Shown here in pieces: positions 34,591 to 45,684 of a stretch of DNA of 64,000 nucleotides. Where the stretch lies: the NCBI RefSeq assembly GCF_023159225.1, contig NC_063177.1:18624673-18688672 (forward strand). Reading direction: 5' to 3'. Source of the DNA: Perognathus longimembris pacificus (Eukaryota > Chordata > Mammalia > Rodentia > Heteromyidae). The notes beneath the pieces were generated by a model. It saw only the letters and a list, made by a program, of their open reading frames with translations. It searched no databases and was not told the DNA's origin. The translations under genes were made by a program, and so were the position numbers. How positions within the stretch are numbered: position 1 is the stretch's first letter; each line of letters starts with the position of its first letter.

Positions 34591-34672
34591 TAGGTATGGT
34601 GATACAAGACACTTGCAATCCCAGCACTCAGGGTGATGGAAGCAGGAGGCCAGCCTGTACTACATAAAACCA
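34591..34672 (+). repeat. B1-type SINE
   Basis: gtaggtatggtgatacaaga, ttgcaatcccagcactcagg, aggccagcctgtactacat. Confidence 0.75.
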
Positions 34673-35265
34673 TAAACAAATACATAAAAATCAGATTTCA
34701 TTTTCTTAGTTATAACTAGCCACATATCAGGTTCTCAGTAGCAACATGTGAGTGGCTCCTATATGAGACAACACTTCCATTACTGCAGAAAGTTCAGTTG
34801 AATAACACTACTCTTCATTCATATTTCTTTTGTTCAGTTCTTTCTGACCCTTCCCATTTAAAAAAAATCCCTTTAAAACAGGAACTGGAGCAGCATGGAA
34901 ATTTCAGTTGAGTCTTCCCCTAAAGATGAAAGGCAGTAATTGCATATTCTTCTGACTTTTAGTTTGAGCAATCAAGATGCCTAGTCTTACTTCTTTCATT
35001 TTGTCCTAAAGTTTACCAGAAGAGTATTAACAGCTAACAGTATTCATCCTCAATGAACCACATCTATCTGTTGCATAGTTCCACTAGATTCATATCTAGT
35101 GCTACTAGCAAAATTTTAGTTTGGAGAAGACAGAATTGGACATGAAAAAGTGAAACTAGTTTTTATCATGTTTCGTAAACCTGTTATGAAATTCCTGCAC
35201 ATCTGTTTGAGCCTGTTTTGAACAATTTTTTTTAATGCCATGCATTTCCGAATACTAGTACTCTC

Positions 35266-35342
35266 AGGGATGGAGCCATGGCTCACAGAAAGAAACCTAC
35301 CTACCAAGCACAAAGCCCTGAGTTCAAACCCCACCACCACCA
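35266..35342 (+). repeat. tRNA-like SINE monomer
   Basis: catggctcacagaaagaaac, ctaccaagcacaaagccctg, agttcaaaccccaccacca. Confidence 0.6.
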
Positions 35343-35782
35343 ATTTTTTTTACTTAAAAAAAATACTGGTACTCTTGTCATTTCTGTGAAGGAATTTGTC
35401 TCAGAATATGAAAACTTGATGTTTCAAAACAATCAAAATAGAATCCAGATTATTTGTAACAAGTACAAATTGTTTTTAAGATACAACTAGTTCAATTTAG
35501 CCTATTTTAAGTATTGAATGTTAAGTGATTAAGCTTTTAATATGCAGCATGACCATACTTCTTAAACACACTGGATATATTTCAATTTATAAAATAATAT
35601 AGCTTTGTGGTCTGAATTTGTTGGGTTTTTTTATTCTTTGTACCTGTACTATCTTGAATTATCTAGTATGTAGTAGGTATAAATGAAGATTTCTTCAATG
35701 GAGTAAGTATCTACTAAAATAAGTAGCTATACTTTAATGCAAAAAAAAATACATGACACTCAGGTATGCTTTATAAAAACAC

Positions 35783-35886
35783 TAGGTGTGGAAGTAGTAC
35801 TGTGGCTCAAGTGGTAGAGTGCTAGCCTTGAGCTGAAGCCCAAAGTTCAAGCCCCACAACTGACCAAAAACAAACAAAAAACACCC
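35783..35886 (+). repeat. Geo module without a left half
   Basis: actgtggctcaagtggtaga through aagttcaagccccacaactg and an A-rich tail. Confidence 0.75.
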
Positions 35887-36117
35887 ACCAGGTGTGCCTA
35901 ATTTAATTCACTCCTTCCTGTTGTGTTAAGCTTATACTTAATGTGGGCACTAATGAGAGAGAGAAAGCTGAGTGAAAAGATTGAATGAGGGTGAATATTG
36001 TAGATTTACTTTATATGCATGTATGTAAGTAGAACAGTGAAAGTTGATGAAATTATTCTATGAAAAGTGGGGAGATGGATAAAGAAGAATGAATGATAGG
36101 GTGAAGTAAGTTAGGGT

Positions 36118-36162
36118 ATATATATGTATGATGTGTATATATATGTATATACATATATGCAA
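36118..36162. repeat. (TA)/(TATG) low-complexity tract
   Basis: Alternating tatata/tgtatg units. Confidence 0.8.
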
Positions 36163-36304
36163 TAATGTCACAATAAGACACTCCCTTGTTACAATTAATG
36201 TTTGCTGCTAACATCTCTTAGTTGAATATTTAAAATAAATAGAAATCATTGTTATGTTTAGGTACTCTTACACATTTTTTGCCTAGTAAAGAAAGCTTTA
36301 TTGT

Positions 36305-36535
36305 GTGTGTGCCTATTCTGGGGCTTGAACTCAGGACCTAGGCACTGTCCCTGAGTTTTTTTACTCAAGACTAGTGCTCTACCACTTGAGCCACAGATCC
36401 ACTCCCAGCTTTTTAGGTAGTTAATTGTAGGTAAGAGTCTCATGGACTTTCCCGCCTTGTCAGGCTTTAAACCAAGATCCTCAGATCTCAGCCTCCTGAG
36501 TAGGAATAGATGTGACCCACTGGCACAGGCAAAAA
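36305..36535 (-). repeat. B1-Geo SINE
   Basis: Reverse copy from attctggggcttgaactcag to tgacccactggcaca. Confidence 0.82.
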
Positions 36536-36616
36536 GGCATTTTTTTAGTTCAGTGTGATGGCACATGCCTATGAGCCTAGCACTTATCTCAAAATAATAA
36601 AATAAAAAGAATTGTC

Positions 36617-36737
36617 TCCCAGTTTTACAGATGAGAGGCTGAGGCACAAAACATTTAAGTAATTTGCTTAAGCTTATATAGTTAGTGCCAGAACCCAGAT
36701 TAACATCCAGCACTCTTCCTACTATGTCATGCTGCCT
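36617..36737 (+). repeat. MIR element
   Basis: ttttacagatgagaggctga, aagtaatttgcttaagctta, ttcctactatgtcatgctgc: a clear MIR core and 3' part. Confidence 0.85.
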
Positions 36738-36864
36738 CCCTAGATATAGTGAGAGGGGTTGTGTGTTTTGGAGTCTTTTAGAGAATGTCTAGAGGGAAAG
36801 AATGGTTTAAGACAGCCTTTGAGAGTTAAACTGACAGAAGTCTTCGGTAGGTAATAGCTTTCAT

Positions 36865-36940
36865 TTTTCCCCTCAAGTACTGAGAATGAACCTAGGGCCT
36901 CTGCTGAACAATGACCCTACCATTGAGTTATGTCTTTAAT
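36865..36940 (-). repeat. ID-type SINE fragment
   Basis: tactgagaatgaacctaggg and cctaccattgagttatgtct, reverse. Confidence 0.6.
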
Positions 36941-37048
36941 CCCTGAAATAATATTTTAGTAAACTATATTAGAGCTACTCTTTTGTTGGTTATTGACATT
37001 CCTATTGGACATTTTGGCATTCTAGTGCAGAGTTACCAATCATTTTTT

Positions 37049-37160
37049 CCAGGCACGGTGGCATGCTTCTATGTTCTAATTGAAGCACTTGGGAGGCTAA
37101 AGCAGGAGGATCCGTAGTTTGAAGCCACCCTGAACTAGATATAGTTAGACACTATCCCAG
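37049..37160 (+). repeat. B1-type SINE
   Basis: ccaggcacggtggcatgctt, cttgggaggctaaagcagga; good B1 match. Confidence 0.85.
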
Positions 37161-37245
37161 AAGGAGATAGAGAAGGAGGGAGAAAAGGAAAAGGAAGGGA
37201 TGAAGGAAGGGAGGATGCGAGGGAGAGTGGGAGGAAAGAAAAGCT
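37161..37245. repeat. Purine-rich (GGAA)-like tract
   Basis: Long A/G-only stretch following the B1 tail. Confidence 0.8.
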
Positions 37246-37428
37246 AAGCACTGTTTTGTTTAAGTTGTATTTGTTTATTTCATCTAAGTTGGTCACAAGC
37301 CATTAACAATTGCTTGTTTACGTTTTTTAATTCCCTTTTATAGACTCTTGAGTATGTTCTAGTGTTCAATAAATGTACTTAAACCTCAGCAACAAGCAGT
37401 AGTTCTTGACATTAGAAATAATCCTTGA

Positions 37429-37639
37429 GGGGCTGGGGATATATATAGCCTAGTGGCAAGAGTGCCTGCCTCGGATACACGAGGCCCTAGGTTCGATTCC
37501 CCAGCACCACATATACAGAAAATGGCCAGAAGCGGCGGTGTGGCTCAAGTGGCAGAGTGCTAGCCTTGAGCGGGAAGAAGCCAGGGACAGTGCTTAGGCC
37601 CTGAGTCCAAGGCCCAGGACTGGCCAAAAAAAAAAAAAA
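37429..37639 (+). mobile_element. IDL-Geo SINE, young subfamily
   Basis: Intact dimer with 15-bp target duplication agaaataatccttga at 37414-37428 and 37640-37654; shares tcggatacacgaggccctag and gagcgggaagaagcc with the 41820 copy. Confidence 0.95.
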
Positions 37640-37994
37640 AGAAATAATCCTTGAAACTGAGTTGGATTCTGTGTCCTGTGTTAGTTGATACCTACAAGCA
37701 AGTCAGTAGTAATCACCTGGAATATTTTTAGATTGTAGACATTTGCAAGACAGTGATAAAGGATGCTCAATCTTTACAATTTCTTTCCTATACATACAAG
37801 GAACTTGCTAATCATCTTTTAAACAGTTCTTGAGGACTTATATGGAGTAAGAATAATGTGATAGAAATTTCTTCACTCTAGTATTTGTGCCACACTTCTA
37901 ACATTAGCATTAATCCTTCGTGTTGAAATTGTTAACACAAGACTGCTTCCCAGAACAACAGGAAGTAACTTATAGAGTATTTCTTGTCTTGCAG

Positions 37995-38063
37995 TAGCAC
38001 TTGTACCATGGGCTTAGTCCTGCCTCTCTGGAGTGACACCCTAATTCATTTGGATGGTGATGG
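37995..38063 (+). CDS. SSH2: SSH2 coding exon, SSH-N domain (residues 133-156)
   Basis: Exon of 69 bp with acceptor ttgtcttgcag and donor gtaaga. One base completes Ser and the last two open a Gly codon. It reads STCTMGLVLPLWSDTLIHLD then GDG. The LWSDT.IHLDGDGGFSV block is one of the best conserved parts of slingshot proteins and continues directly into the next exon. TMGLVLPLWSDTLIH supports SSH2 over SSH1 (TIGMVLRLWSDTKIH). Confidence 0.96.
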
Positions 38064-38840
38064 GTAAGAGCTTTCTCTTTTTATTCTCCTACAGAAAGCC
38101 GAGGGGTGGAGTTCCATCTTAGTGACCCATTCATTCAGCTGAATGGGAAGCCCAGTGTGCCCAGCTGAACTGACATGTCAGCAGCTTAATGAGTCCTTTT
38201 AAACTCCTGTTTAGTAAAGTGGAGTAAAAATACAACTTGCCAAGGTCTCTCACTTCAGTTCTTTTAGGCTGACTATGGTAGGAATCCAGACAAAGAAGTA
38301 ATAGTTTGTTGGCTCACTCTTCAATCTGAGCACGTGGGACTATTGCAGTGCTCTCCCAAAGGGTGATATGTTCTGTTTCAAATAACCTCTTGTGGCTGCT
38401 GCCAGCTGTCAGCTTACAATATAACCCCTTTCCTTGCCAGTTCCTTCCAGTGACACCCCTAGCCCCTCCTCCTGATGTTTTTAAAATGTGTCCACAAGAG
38501 ACTGAGATGTTTTCTCTGGTTTATAAACCAGTGTCAGGTTTACTAAGAATCCACAAGATTTGCAAATAGAAATATAGAGCAAAACAGTTTGACTGTAGCT
38601 TTTTCTGAGAAACTGTAATTCCCTAACTCCACTATGGGATTCCATTTGTTTTGACTGGTACATAAAATCAGACAATTTATTGACATCTTTCAGTAAAGTT
38701 CTATATTTTAGTTAACCTCTATATCAAGTATCTGATGATTTCTTCTAATGAGTCAACTATTGAAATTGGAAACTGTAAAACTTAACTGAAATAATCTACT
38801 CTTATTTGTGGATTTTTATCTTGCTGTCTTTTGTCTTTAG
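38064..38840 (+). other. SSH2: SSH2 short intron
   Basis: GT-AG intron of 777 bp. I recognise no SINE or other repeat in it, which is unusual for this window, and see no coding sequence. Confidence 0.9.
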
Positions 38841-38906
38841 TGGCTTCAGCGTATCAACAGATAACAGAGTTCACATATTCAAACCTGTATCTGTGCAGGC
38901 AATGTG
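38841..38906 (+). CDS. SSH2: SSH2 coding exon, SSH-N domain (residues 156-178)
   Basis: Exon of 66 bp with acceptor ttgtctttag and donor gtaaga. It reads GFSVSTDNRVHIFKPVSVQA then M and the first two bases of a Trp codon completed by the next exon. HIFKPVSVQAMWSAL across the junction is a slingshot signature. STDNRVHIF matches SSH2; SSH1 has STAGRMHIF. Confidence 0.96.
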
Positions 38907-39371
38907 GTAAGATGGACTTTTAATATCTTTACAAAACACTATTTTAAGCTATTCATAAAAGTTTAATATGTTACTAGAATGTTTTATGAGAAGTACTGTC
39001 GGAAATGTGACATTTCACTCTGCAAATGCTGTATGTGTATGGTTTTTTTGGTGTGTGTAGAATTTTGTGATTTGTTCATGTGACCATTATAGAGATGACC
39101 TAGAAATGAAAATTTTGTCACAGTGGAAGACCTTCAGTACTGGTGAACAAGTGAACTTCAGAAATTTCTTAGGCTCTGGAACTGAGTTTCATAGGGACAG
39201 TTACTAAGTTAGCAGTCTTTAAGAGCCAAATCTAGGACATCTTCTATGTACTAACTCTCAATTTCTTAGGGTAATCAAGGTTAACATTAACAGAGTTGCA
39301 TTAGATAAATATATTTGCATTAAATTGACAGCTATTTGCATAATGCAAATCTAGAAAAAATTTGTTATTGT

Positions 39372-39518
39372 TAATAATCATCAGCTAGTATACAGGTTAT
39401 TTACTATGTTCCAGGTGCTTTACATTTAATTAATTATACCAACGCTTCCAAATAGTATTGTCATCTTCTTATGATAGATGAGAAAACTGAGTGTTTTAGA
39501 GGGATTATGTAGCTGGCT
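39372..39518 (+). repeat. MIR element
   Basis: tatttactatgttccaggtg, tttacatttaattaattata, atgagaaaactgagtgtttt follow MIR. Confidence 0.7.
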
Positions 39519-39555
39519 TGAGAGAATCCTCTTCATTTGGACAGAATAGACTCTT

Positions 39556-39700
39556 TTTTTTTGCTCAAGGCTAGCACTCTGCCACTTGAACCACAGCGCC
39601 ACTTCTGGCCGTTTTCTGTATATATGGTGCTAGGGAATTGAACCCAGGGCTTCATGTATATGAGGTAAGCACTCTTGCCACTAGGCCATATCCCTAGCCC
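39556..39700 (-). mobile_element. 3'-shortened IDL-Geo SINE with target duplication
   Basis: Ends right after the internal ttgagca motif instead of at the usual aggactggc end, yet has an oligo-A tail and a perfect 14-bp duplication cagaatagactctt at 39542-39555 and 39701-39714. Confidence 0.9.
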
Positions 39701-39943
39701 CAGAATAGACTCTTACTTGTGTTTGATTATCTAGAAAATGATGTGGTCAGGAAATGATGAGATTCTCTGATACAAAACCCATCCTCTATTCAGTTTCTCA
39801 TCCAGCTGCATCTTCTGTAGGATACATCCCCATGCGTTGTAGAATGGTTAGACAGCAAACCAAATAAGAAATAAAGGATCGTTGTAGACTCCCAGGGGGG
39901 AGATAATTTTACCCCTAAATAACAGAATTGATGAGATTTGGCT

Positions 39944-40137
39944 GGGGCTGGGAATATGTGGCAAAGTGCTCACCTTGTATACATGAAGCTCTGGGTTCCA
40001 TTCCTCAGCACCACATATAAAGAAAAAGCTGGAAGTGGCACTGTGGCTCAAGTGATAGAGTGCTAGCCTTGAGAAAAAAAGAAGCCAGGTGCTCAGTCCC
40101 TGAGTTCAAGCCCCAAGACTGGCAAAAAAAAAAAAAA
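39944..40137 (+). mobile_element. IDL-Geo SINE
   Basis: Dimer with a small deletion in the left A-box region (gaatatgtggcaaagtgctc). Confidence 0.85.
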
Positions 40138-40309
40138 TTTCGGTGGGCAGAGTCCTAAGTGTCACTGAACAATTAATAGTCATATCACTTCATGCAGTAA
40201 TTGAGGTAATGTGTTCATGCCAACTAATTTAGATTTAGGGCACATGTAACAAGTGAATTGCTCATGGAAAGTTTATAATCTCCTTTGACTAAGAGTCAGA
40301 TAAAGAGGT

Positions 40310-40540
40310 AGGCACCTATCAGTGCTCTAGCCTGTAATCCTACACTGAGGTCTGAGGATCAAGGTTCAAACCCAGCCCAGGCAAAAATGTCCATGACACT
40401 CTTATCTCTAGCTAACCACCAAAAAGCAGAAAGTGGACCTATGGTTCATTTGATAGAGCACCAGCCTGAGCAATAAAAGCTAAGAAGCAGTACGTAAGCC
40501 TGAGTTCAAATTGCAGTGTCTGCATTCACACAAAAAAGTT
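40310..40540 (+). repeat. B1-Geo SINE
   Basis: caaggttcaaacccagccca, linker tctctagctaaccaccaaaa, Geo part to caaattgcagtgtctgc. Confidence 0.8.
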
Positions 40541-40699
40541 AAAGGCAAACAACATATCCCCAAGGACTAAGTAAAACCAAGTATCAGCATAAGTACCATA
40601 AATGACAGTGTTTTTAGGGGAGGGGACAAGCAGTTTGTTTAAGTAATAACTTTGGTTCAAGTGTTGATGCTCTGAAGTAGGCTGATGGTCCTATTTCTT

Positions 40700-40791
40700 T
40701 TTTTTTTGTCTTTTCTTTTTTGGTACTGGGGACCGAACCCAGGACATTGCACTTGCTAGGCAAGCACTTTGCCACTGAGCTACATCCCAGC
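40700..40791 (-). mobile_element. Single ID element
   Basis: Reverse ID monomer (tactggggaccgaacccagg; actgagctacatcccagc), no Geo half, with 13-bp target duplication ggtcctatttctt at 40687-40699 and 40792-40804. Confidence 0.9.
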
Positions 40792-40907
40792 GGTCCTATT
40801 TCTTATAACTTATTGCAGAGGAACTTTTTGGTACAACACATGTGGAATCTTGAGTTGAAAGGTCATAGAAAACAAATAGATGTTGTATAGATCAAAGCAG
40901 AATTTAG

Positions 40908-40984
40908 GGACTGAAGCATGGCTAAAGTGGTAGAGTGCCTGCCAAAAGAGCAAAAGGCCCTGAATCCAAATGCCAGGGAAAAAA
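40908..40984 (+). repeat. tRNA-like SINE monomer
   Basis: catggctaaagtggtagagt, cctgccaaaagagcaaaagg, ctgaatccaaatgccag. Confidence 0.6.
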
Positions 40985-41230
40985 ACGTAAAAAACTTTAA
41001 ACTATACGTTTCCTTCACAAGACGGTAACATAATCTCTTGTTCCTATGATACAGGTAGGCTGCACTTCAGGGAAGTTGCAGCAGACTCTGTGGATGAAGA
41101 AAATTTCCAAGATGAACAAAAACATATATTGATTATCCTGTATATTTACTAACCTGGCCCTTATCCTTGAAGTAATGCTTTTTCCAAAATTACGTAATAT
41201 GGAATTGATAAAGATTTAAGGACTGTATTC

Positions 41231-41443
41231 GTTTATTTGTTTTGTTTTTGTTGCCAGTCCTGGGGCGTGGACTCAGGGCCTGAGCACTGTCCCTGGCTTC
41301 TTTTTGCTCAAGGCTAGCACTCTACCTCTTGAGCCACAGTGCCACTTCCAGCTTTTTTCTATATATGTGGTGCTGAGGAATCGAACCCAGGGCTTTCATG
41401 TATACGAGGCGAGCACTTTACCACTAGGCCATATTCCTGGCCC
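41231..41443 (-). mobile_element. IDL-Geo SINE
   Basis: Full-length reverse copy; taaggactgtat / taaggactataa at the edges. Confidence 0.9.
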
Positions 41444-41487
41444 TAAGGACTATAAATCATAAACTTGGTAGAAAATAAACTTGAAAG

Positions 41488-41722
41488 CCGGGTACCAATG
41501 GCTCACGCCTACAATCCTAGCTACTCAGGAAGCTGAAATCTGAGGATCAAGGTTCAAAGCCAGCCCAGGCAGGAAAATCCATGAGACTCTTATCTCCAAT
41601 TAACCACCAGAAAACTGGAAGTGGTACTGTAGCTCAAAGTAGTAAAGCACTAGCCTTGAGAAAAGAGCTCAGGGACAGCACCCAGGTCCTGAGTTCAGCC
41701 CCACGACCAACAAAAACTAAAT
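41488..41722 (+). repeat. B1-Geo SINE
   Basis: Good copy: gccgggtaccaatggctcac, tctccaattaaccaccagaa, Geo part to agttcagccccacgaccaac. Confidence 0.88.
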
Positions 41723-41819
41723 GAATACACTGGAGTAGCCTTTCTGGAGAATGATTTTCCAATATGCATTATCATTTTGTATGCCCTTAACCTAGTAATT
41801 TTATTAAGAATTTGCTCTG

Positions 41820-42029
41820 CTGGGGCTGGGGATATAGCCTAGTGGCAAGAGTGCCTGCCTCGGATACACGAGGCCCTAGGTTCGATTCCCCAGCACCACA
41901 TATACAGAAAACGGCCAGAAGCGGCGCTGTGGCTCAAATGGCAGAGTGCTAGCCTTGAGCGGGAAGAAGCCAGGGACAGTGCTCAGGCCCTGAGTCCAAG
42001 GCCCAGGACTGGCCAAAAAAAAAAAAAGA
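41820..42029 (+). mobile_element. IDL-Geo SINE, young subfamily
   Basis: Intact dimer with 14-bp target duplication aagaatttgctctg at 41806-41819 and 42030-42043. Confidence 0.95.
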
Positions 42030-42339
42030 AAGAATTTGCTCTGAGATAATAATCATGGAAGTGTGCAAAGATTTTTAGCTATAAGAACATATCTGTGGTC
42101 TCATAATAGCAACAAATAAAAAGTAAGTTAAATATCCAAAAAATAGGAATTAGTTCAGTGGTATAACCATGTAAAAGAGCAAGTTATAAATAATATACAC
42201 AATACAGCCATATCTTTATTTATCATGAGTCTACTCATAATTGTTATCTTGTTCTCTTTTAGTATATAGTAGGCAAGTTAAAGCCCCCATCTATAAAGTT
42301 TTTCAAATGATCATAGAAAATAAACAAAAAGGGTTTGTC

Positions 42340-42582
42340 TTGTTTTGTGCTGGTCCTAGGGCTTGAACTCAGAGCTTGGACACTGTCTCTAAGCTTCTTT
42401 TGCTCAAGGCTAGCACTCTACCACTTAAGCCACAGTTCTATTTCTGGCTTTCTTAGTAGTTTTTATTGGAGATTATGAGATTGGAGTCTTATGGACTTTC
42501 CTGTCCAGACTGGCTTTGAACTTCCTCAGGTCTCAGTTTCCTGAGTAGCTAAGATTACAGGAGTGAGCCTCCAGTGCCCAGG
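42340..42582 (-). repeat. B1-Geo SINE
   Basis: Reverse copy from tgctggtcctagggcttgaa to gagcctccagtgcccagg. Confidence 0.85.
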
Positions 42583-42612
42583 TATAAAATGGTATTTTTA
42601 AGAAAAAGATGA

Positions 42613-42895
42613 AAGGTTGAGTAAGGAGGCTCACCCTTATAATCCTAGTGATTTAAGAGACAGAGATTAGGAAGATTATGGTTGAAGGCCAGCCTGAGAA
42701 AAAAGTAAACCCATCTTAGCAAAAAAGCTGACCATGGTGGCACCTCATCCTAGCTACACAGGATGCATAAGTGGGAGGATCATGCTCCAGGTCTGCCTGG
42801 GTGAAAACATGAGATCCTACTTGAAAAACTGCTTATGTGGTAGGAGGCCGACCTAGCAAGCTCAAGGTTCTGACGTCAAAGCCCAATACTACCTA
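42613..42895 (+). repeat. Two B1-type monomers followed by a Geo-like tail
   Basis: B1-like pieces at about 42613-42719 and 42726-42830, then gtggtaggaggccgacctag and a worn B-box region. Confidence 0.65.
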
Positions 42896-43228
42896 AAAAA
42901 GTTATAAATGAATTGGCCACAGAATCCCCTTTTACTGTCCTTTTCCTTTAGGAGAGACAATAATGTGTAGCTATTTTTCCTTTGATACATACCTAACTGA
43001 GTTCCAGCTGTGAGCTGGGCCTTCTTTTAAGCACTTGAGACACCCCAATAAACAAAATGTAGAAAGGTCTTTCCTTTTGTGTAACTTCCCAGCTTTTCTC
43101 GTTTAAGCTTTTTCATGAATATAAGCAAAAAGTACTTTTTTAGTTCTGTTTACCCTTTTTGAGCTTCTGAATTCAGAGACAGAAGGTTTAACTAGTCTCA
43201 GAATAACCAGAGCTGTAGAAAGTAATTC

Positions 43229-43230
43229 GT

Positions 43231-43283
<53 letters not shown>
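43229..43283. repeat. (TG)n microsatellite
   Basis: About 25 TG units with one or two TA interruptions at the ends. Confidence 0.95.
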
Positions 43284-43285
<2 letters not shown>

Positions 43286-43769
43286 AATAAAGGGTTTAAA
43301 GAAACCGGAAGACTAATGCAACATAAAGAAGAAATGTCATTATATGAGTGTTTCCTTCACATTAAAGGAGATAGGTTTTCATGACTTAAGGGCATCTATG
43401 ATCTATGTAGTTAATAGTTAATTATTGGGAACTTTAGTCTTCTAATGATGCTGTCACAGCATAGTTCCAGCTATAGAATTGGGTGCTCTATTCTTTCCTA
43501 AATTTATTTTTCACTGATGAGTTGTCTGTTTTCTTCCCCTCCCCCAACATCCTGCCTGAAGGATGCATTATATGTTTCAGCAAATGTCTGGCTAATATGG
43601 ATAAATAATGTGATATTATCAGGCTCATAGAATCTGGAATTCCAGGGAAAAATTCTCCAAAGTCCAAATTCTTTAGAATTTACACATTAGAACAGTAAGA
43701 TACACATGGTTTTTTGGCATGTGAATAACCCATAGTTCTACAGTACTCATTTTCCAGCATATCTTTCAG

Positions 43770-43964
43770 GTCTGCACTACAGAGTTTACACAAGGCCTGT
43801 GAAGTGGCCAGAATGCATAACTATTACCCAGGAAGCCTGTTTCTCACCTGGGTGAGTTACTATGAGAGCCATATCAACTCAGATCAATCCTCAGTCAATG
43901 AATGGAATGCTATGCAAGATGTGCAGTCCCATCGGCCCGACTCTCCAGCTCTCTTCACAGATAT
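43770..43964 (+). CDS. SSH2: SSH2 coding exon, end of SSH-N domain (residues 178-243)
   Basis: The longest exon in the window, 195 bp, with acceptor atctttcag and donor gtaagt. It completes the Trp codon, then reads SALQSLHKACEVARMHNYYP, goes on to LFLTWVSYYESHINSDQSS, NEWNAMQDVQSHRPDSPALF and TD, and ends with two bases of an Ile codon. The NEWNAMQD..S.RPDSPALF block is conserved in all slingshots and links the N-terminal domain to the DEK-C-like domain. No frameshift or stop is present. Confidence 0.97.
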
Positions 43965-44559
43965 GTAAGTCAGCTTGCTAAGGATTGTGAAGGCATTCTG
44001 TGTTGCTTCTTAGGCAGCATGTTCCTCCCTCATCTCTTCTTTTGAGGAATTAATCCTACCTAGTGATAATAGCTACCATCTATACCACATTTCTGGCACA
44101 TATAAAGAACCCAATCTGTGGCACAATGAATTTCTATAACCAAGAACTACCGTGCCATAAAATCTGTTACTCAGATTACACTAATTTTCCATTTAAATTT
44201 AAAGAATTGGGCTGAAGTTTGCATTCACATACTCAATAGGCTAATTGATGGCAAGAAGCTTTTAGAGAGATGGTTGTAGTATATAAGACCACAAGATGCC
44301 TAATCAATTTTAAAGAATGCCTAGATTGTTAATTTCAAACTTAATATCTCTTCAGATTTTTCTTAGAACATTTTATTATTCCAGTGTCTTACTTTGCTCT
44401 ATTTTTGCCTTGTTAAATCCTTGTTAAATCCTTGTTAATAAGATTTTACTAAATCTCCCTGGTATACTATGCATTGAATAAAGGTCTAAGGTTGCACCAC
44501 TGTTTATTTCCTTTTTAGGTCTATGTGTTGAAACTTGTTGCAATTCTTGTTACTATTTT

Positions 44560-44773
44560 TTTTTAATTTTTTTTTTTTTGGCCAGTCCTGGGGCTTGGAC
44601 TCTGGGCCTGAGCACTGTCCCTGGCTTCTTTTTGCTCAAGGCTAGCACTCTGCCACTTGAGCCACAGCGCCACTTCTGGCCATTTTCTGTATATGTGGTG
44701 CTGGGGAATCGAACCCAGGGCCTCATGTATATGAGGCAGGCACTCTTGCCACTAGGCCATATCCCCAGCCCCC
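44560..44773 (-). mobile_element. IDL-Geo SINE
   Basis: Full-length, low divergence reverse copy; tcttgttacta / tcttgttactg at the edges. Confidence 0.92.
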
Positions 44774-45214
44774 TCTTGTTACTGTTTTGTAAACTTTTTC
44801 ACTTAGTTCCTGCTTTGGAAATTAATCAGGATGTTTCTCTATAAATTTATCTTTCTGAACTTTTAAAGTATTCTACAACTAGGGGGAAAGGGGAAGAGTG
44901 GCCACTTATATTACCTTATCAAACAGGATTTGTCTTAGAATTCTGGAACTCAAGCCAAAATACTTTATGATTTTTTTAGGGCTATAGATATTAGTTTAAT
45001 AATGCCTTTTACTGGAAAAGGGGTAATTTCCAGCTGCATGCAAAACACAGTAAAAATAAAACACCTTTTCAGTACCCCTAAATCTTATCAAGAGTTCATA
45101 ATAACTAAATATATGAATTTGTAGAAAATGTTATTCATAATCCCATGCTTTGCTGCTGGTTGATGTTCAGAAGAATGAATGAATGTTTCATCCAGCTCAA
45201 AAAAAAAGCACATT

Positions 45215-45670
45215 CACCTGGTGCTGGTGGCTCATATATATAATCCTAACTACTCAGAAGGTTGAAATCTAAGGATCATTGTTTGAAACCAGCCCAAAGA
45301 AGGAGTCTATGAAACTTTTTAGTTGGTGGTGGTGATAGGGCTTGAACTCAGGGCCTGGGCGCTGTCGCTGAGCATTCTTTGCTCAAGACTAGTGCTTTAC
45401 CACTTTGAGCCACACTGCCACTTCCGGTTTTTTGGTTTCCTGTCTGGGCTGGATTTGAACGATGATCTTCAGATCTCAGCCTCCTGGGTAACTAGGATTA
45501 TAGGTGTGAGCCACCAGTGCCCATGAAAGCCAGTTAACCACCAGAAAAGCTGGAAGTTGAGCTGTGGTTCATATGGTGGGATGCTAACCTTGAGCAACAA
45601 AAAAAAAAAAAAAAGCTTAAAGATAGCACCCATGCCCTTAGTTCAATCCCTGGGACCAGCACCAAAAATA
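45215..45670 (+). repeat. B1-Geo SINE split by a reverse B1-Geo
   Basis: Left part ggtgctggtggctcatatat to about 45319; right part from 45524 (gccagttaaccaccagaaaa) to the Geo end. The inserted reverse copy fills the gap. Confidence 0.8.
45320..45523 (-). repeat. B1-Geo SINE nested in another B1-Geo
   Basis: Reverse copy: gatagggcttgaactcaggg to gagccaccagtgcccatg; part of the linker is missing. Confidence 0.8.
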
Positions 45671-45684
45671 AATAAATACAAGCA

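Larger units (their letters stand above)
32839..37994 (+). other. SSH2: SSH2 intron
   Basis: GT-AG intron of about 5.2 kb. It begins with two IDL-Geo copies in tandem orientation, then 33385-34585 with no recognised repeat, then B1, tRNA-like and B1-Geo pieces, a MIR, a purine-rich tract and a young IDL-Geo copy. 34675-35260 and 35890-36300 show nothing but AT-rich sequence. 37655-37990 is also without a recognised repeat. Confidence 0.9.
38907..43769 (+). other. SSH2: SSH2 intron
   Basis: GT-AG intron of about 4.9 kb. It carries a MIR, several IDL-Geo and B1-Geo SINEs, one single ID element and a (TG)n tract. 38907-39370 and 43290-43765 show no recognised repeat; 42044-42335 is AT-rich and otherwise featureless. 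Confidence 0.9.

Noticed and set aside
36258..36713. 151-codon minus-strand open frame
   Set aside because: Composed of a B1-Geo SINE and part of a MIR; no protein-family motif.
43229..43283. Functional Z-DNA or regulatory element
   Set aside because: A plain (TG)n microsatellite; such tracts are common in rodent introns and nothing around it suggests a role.
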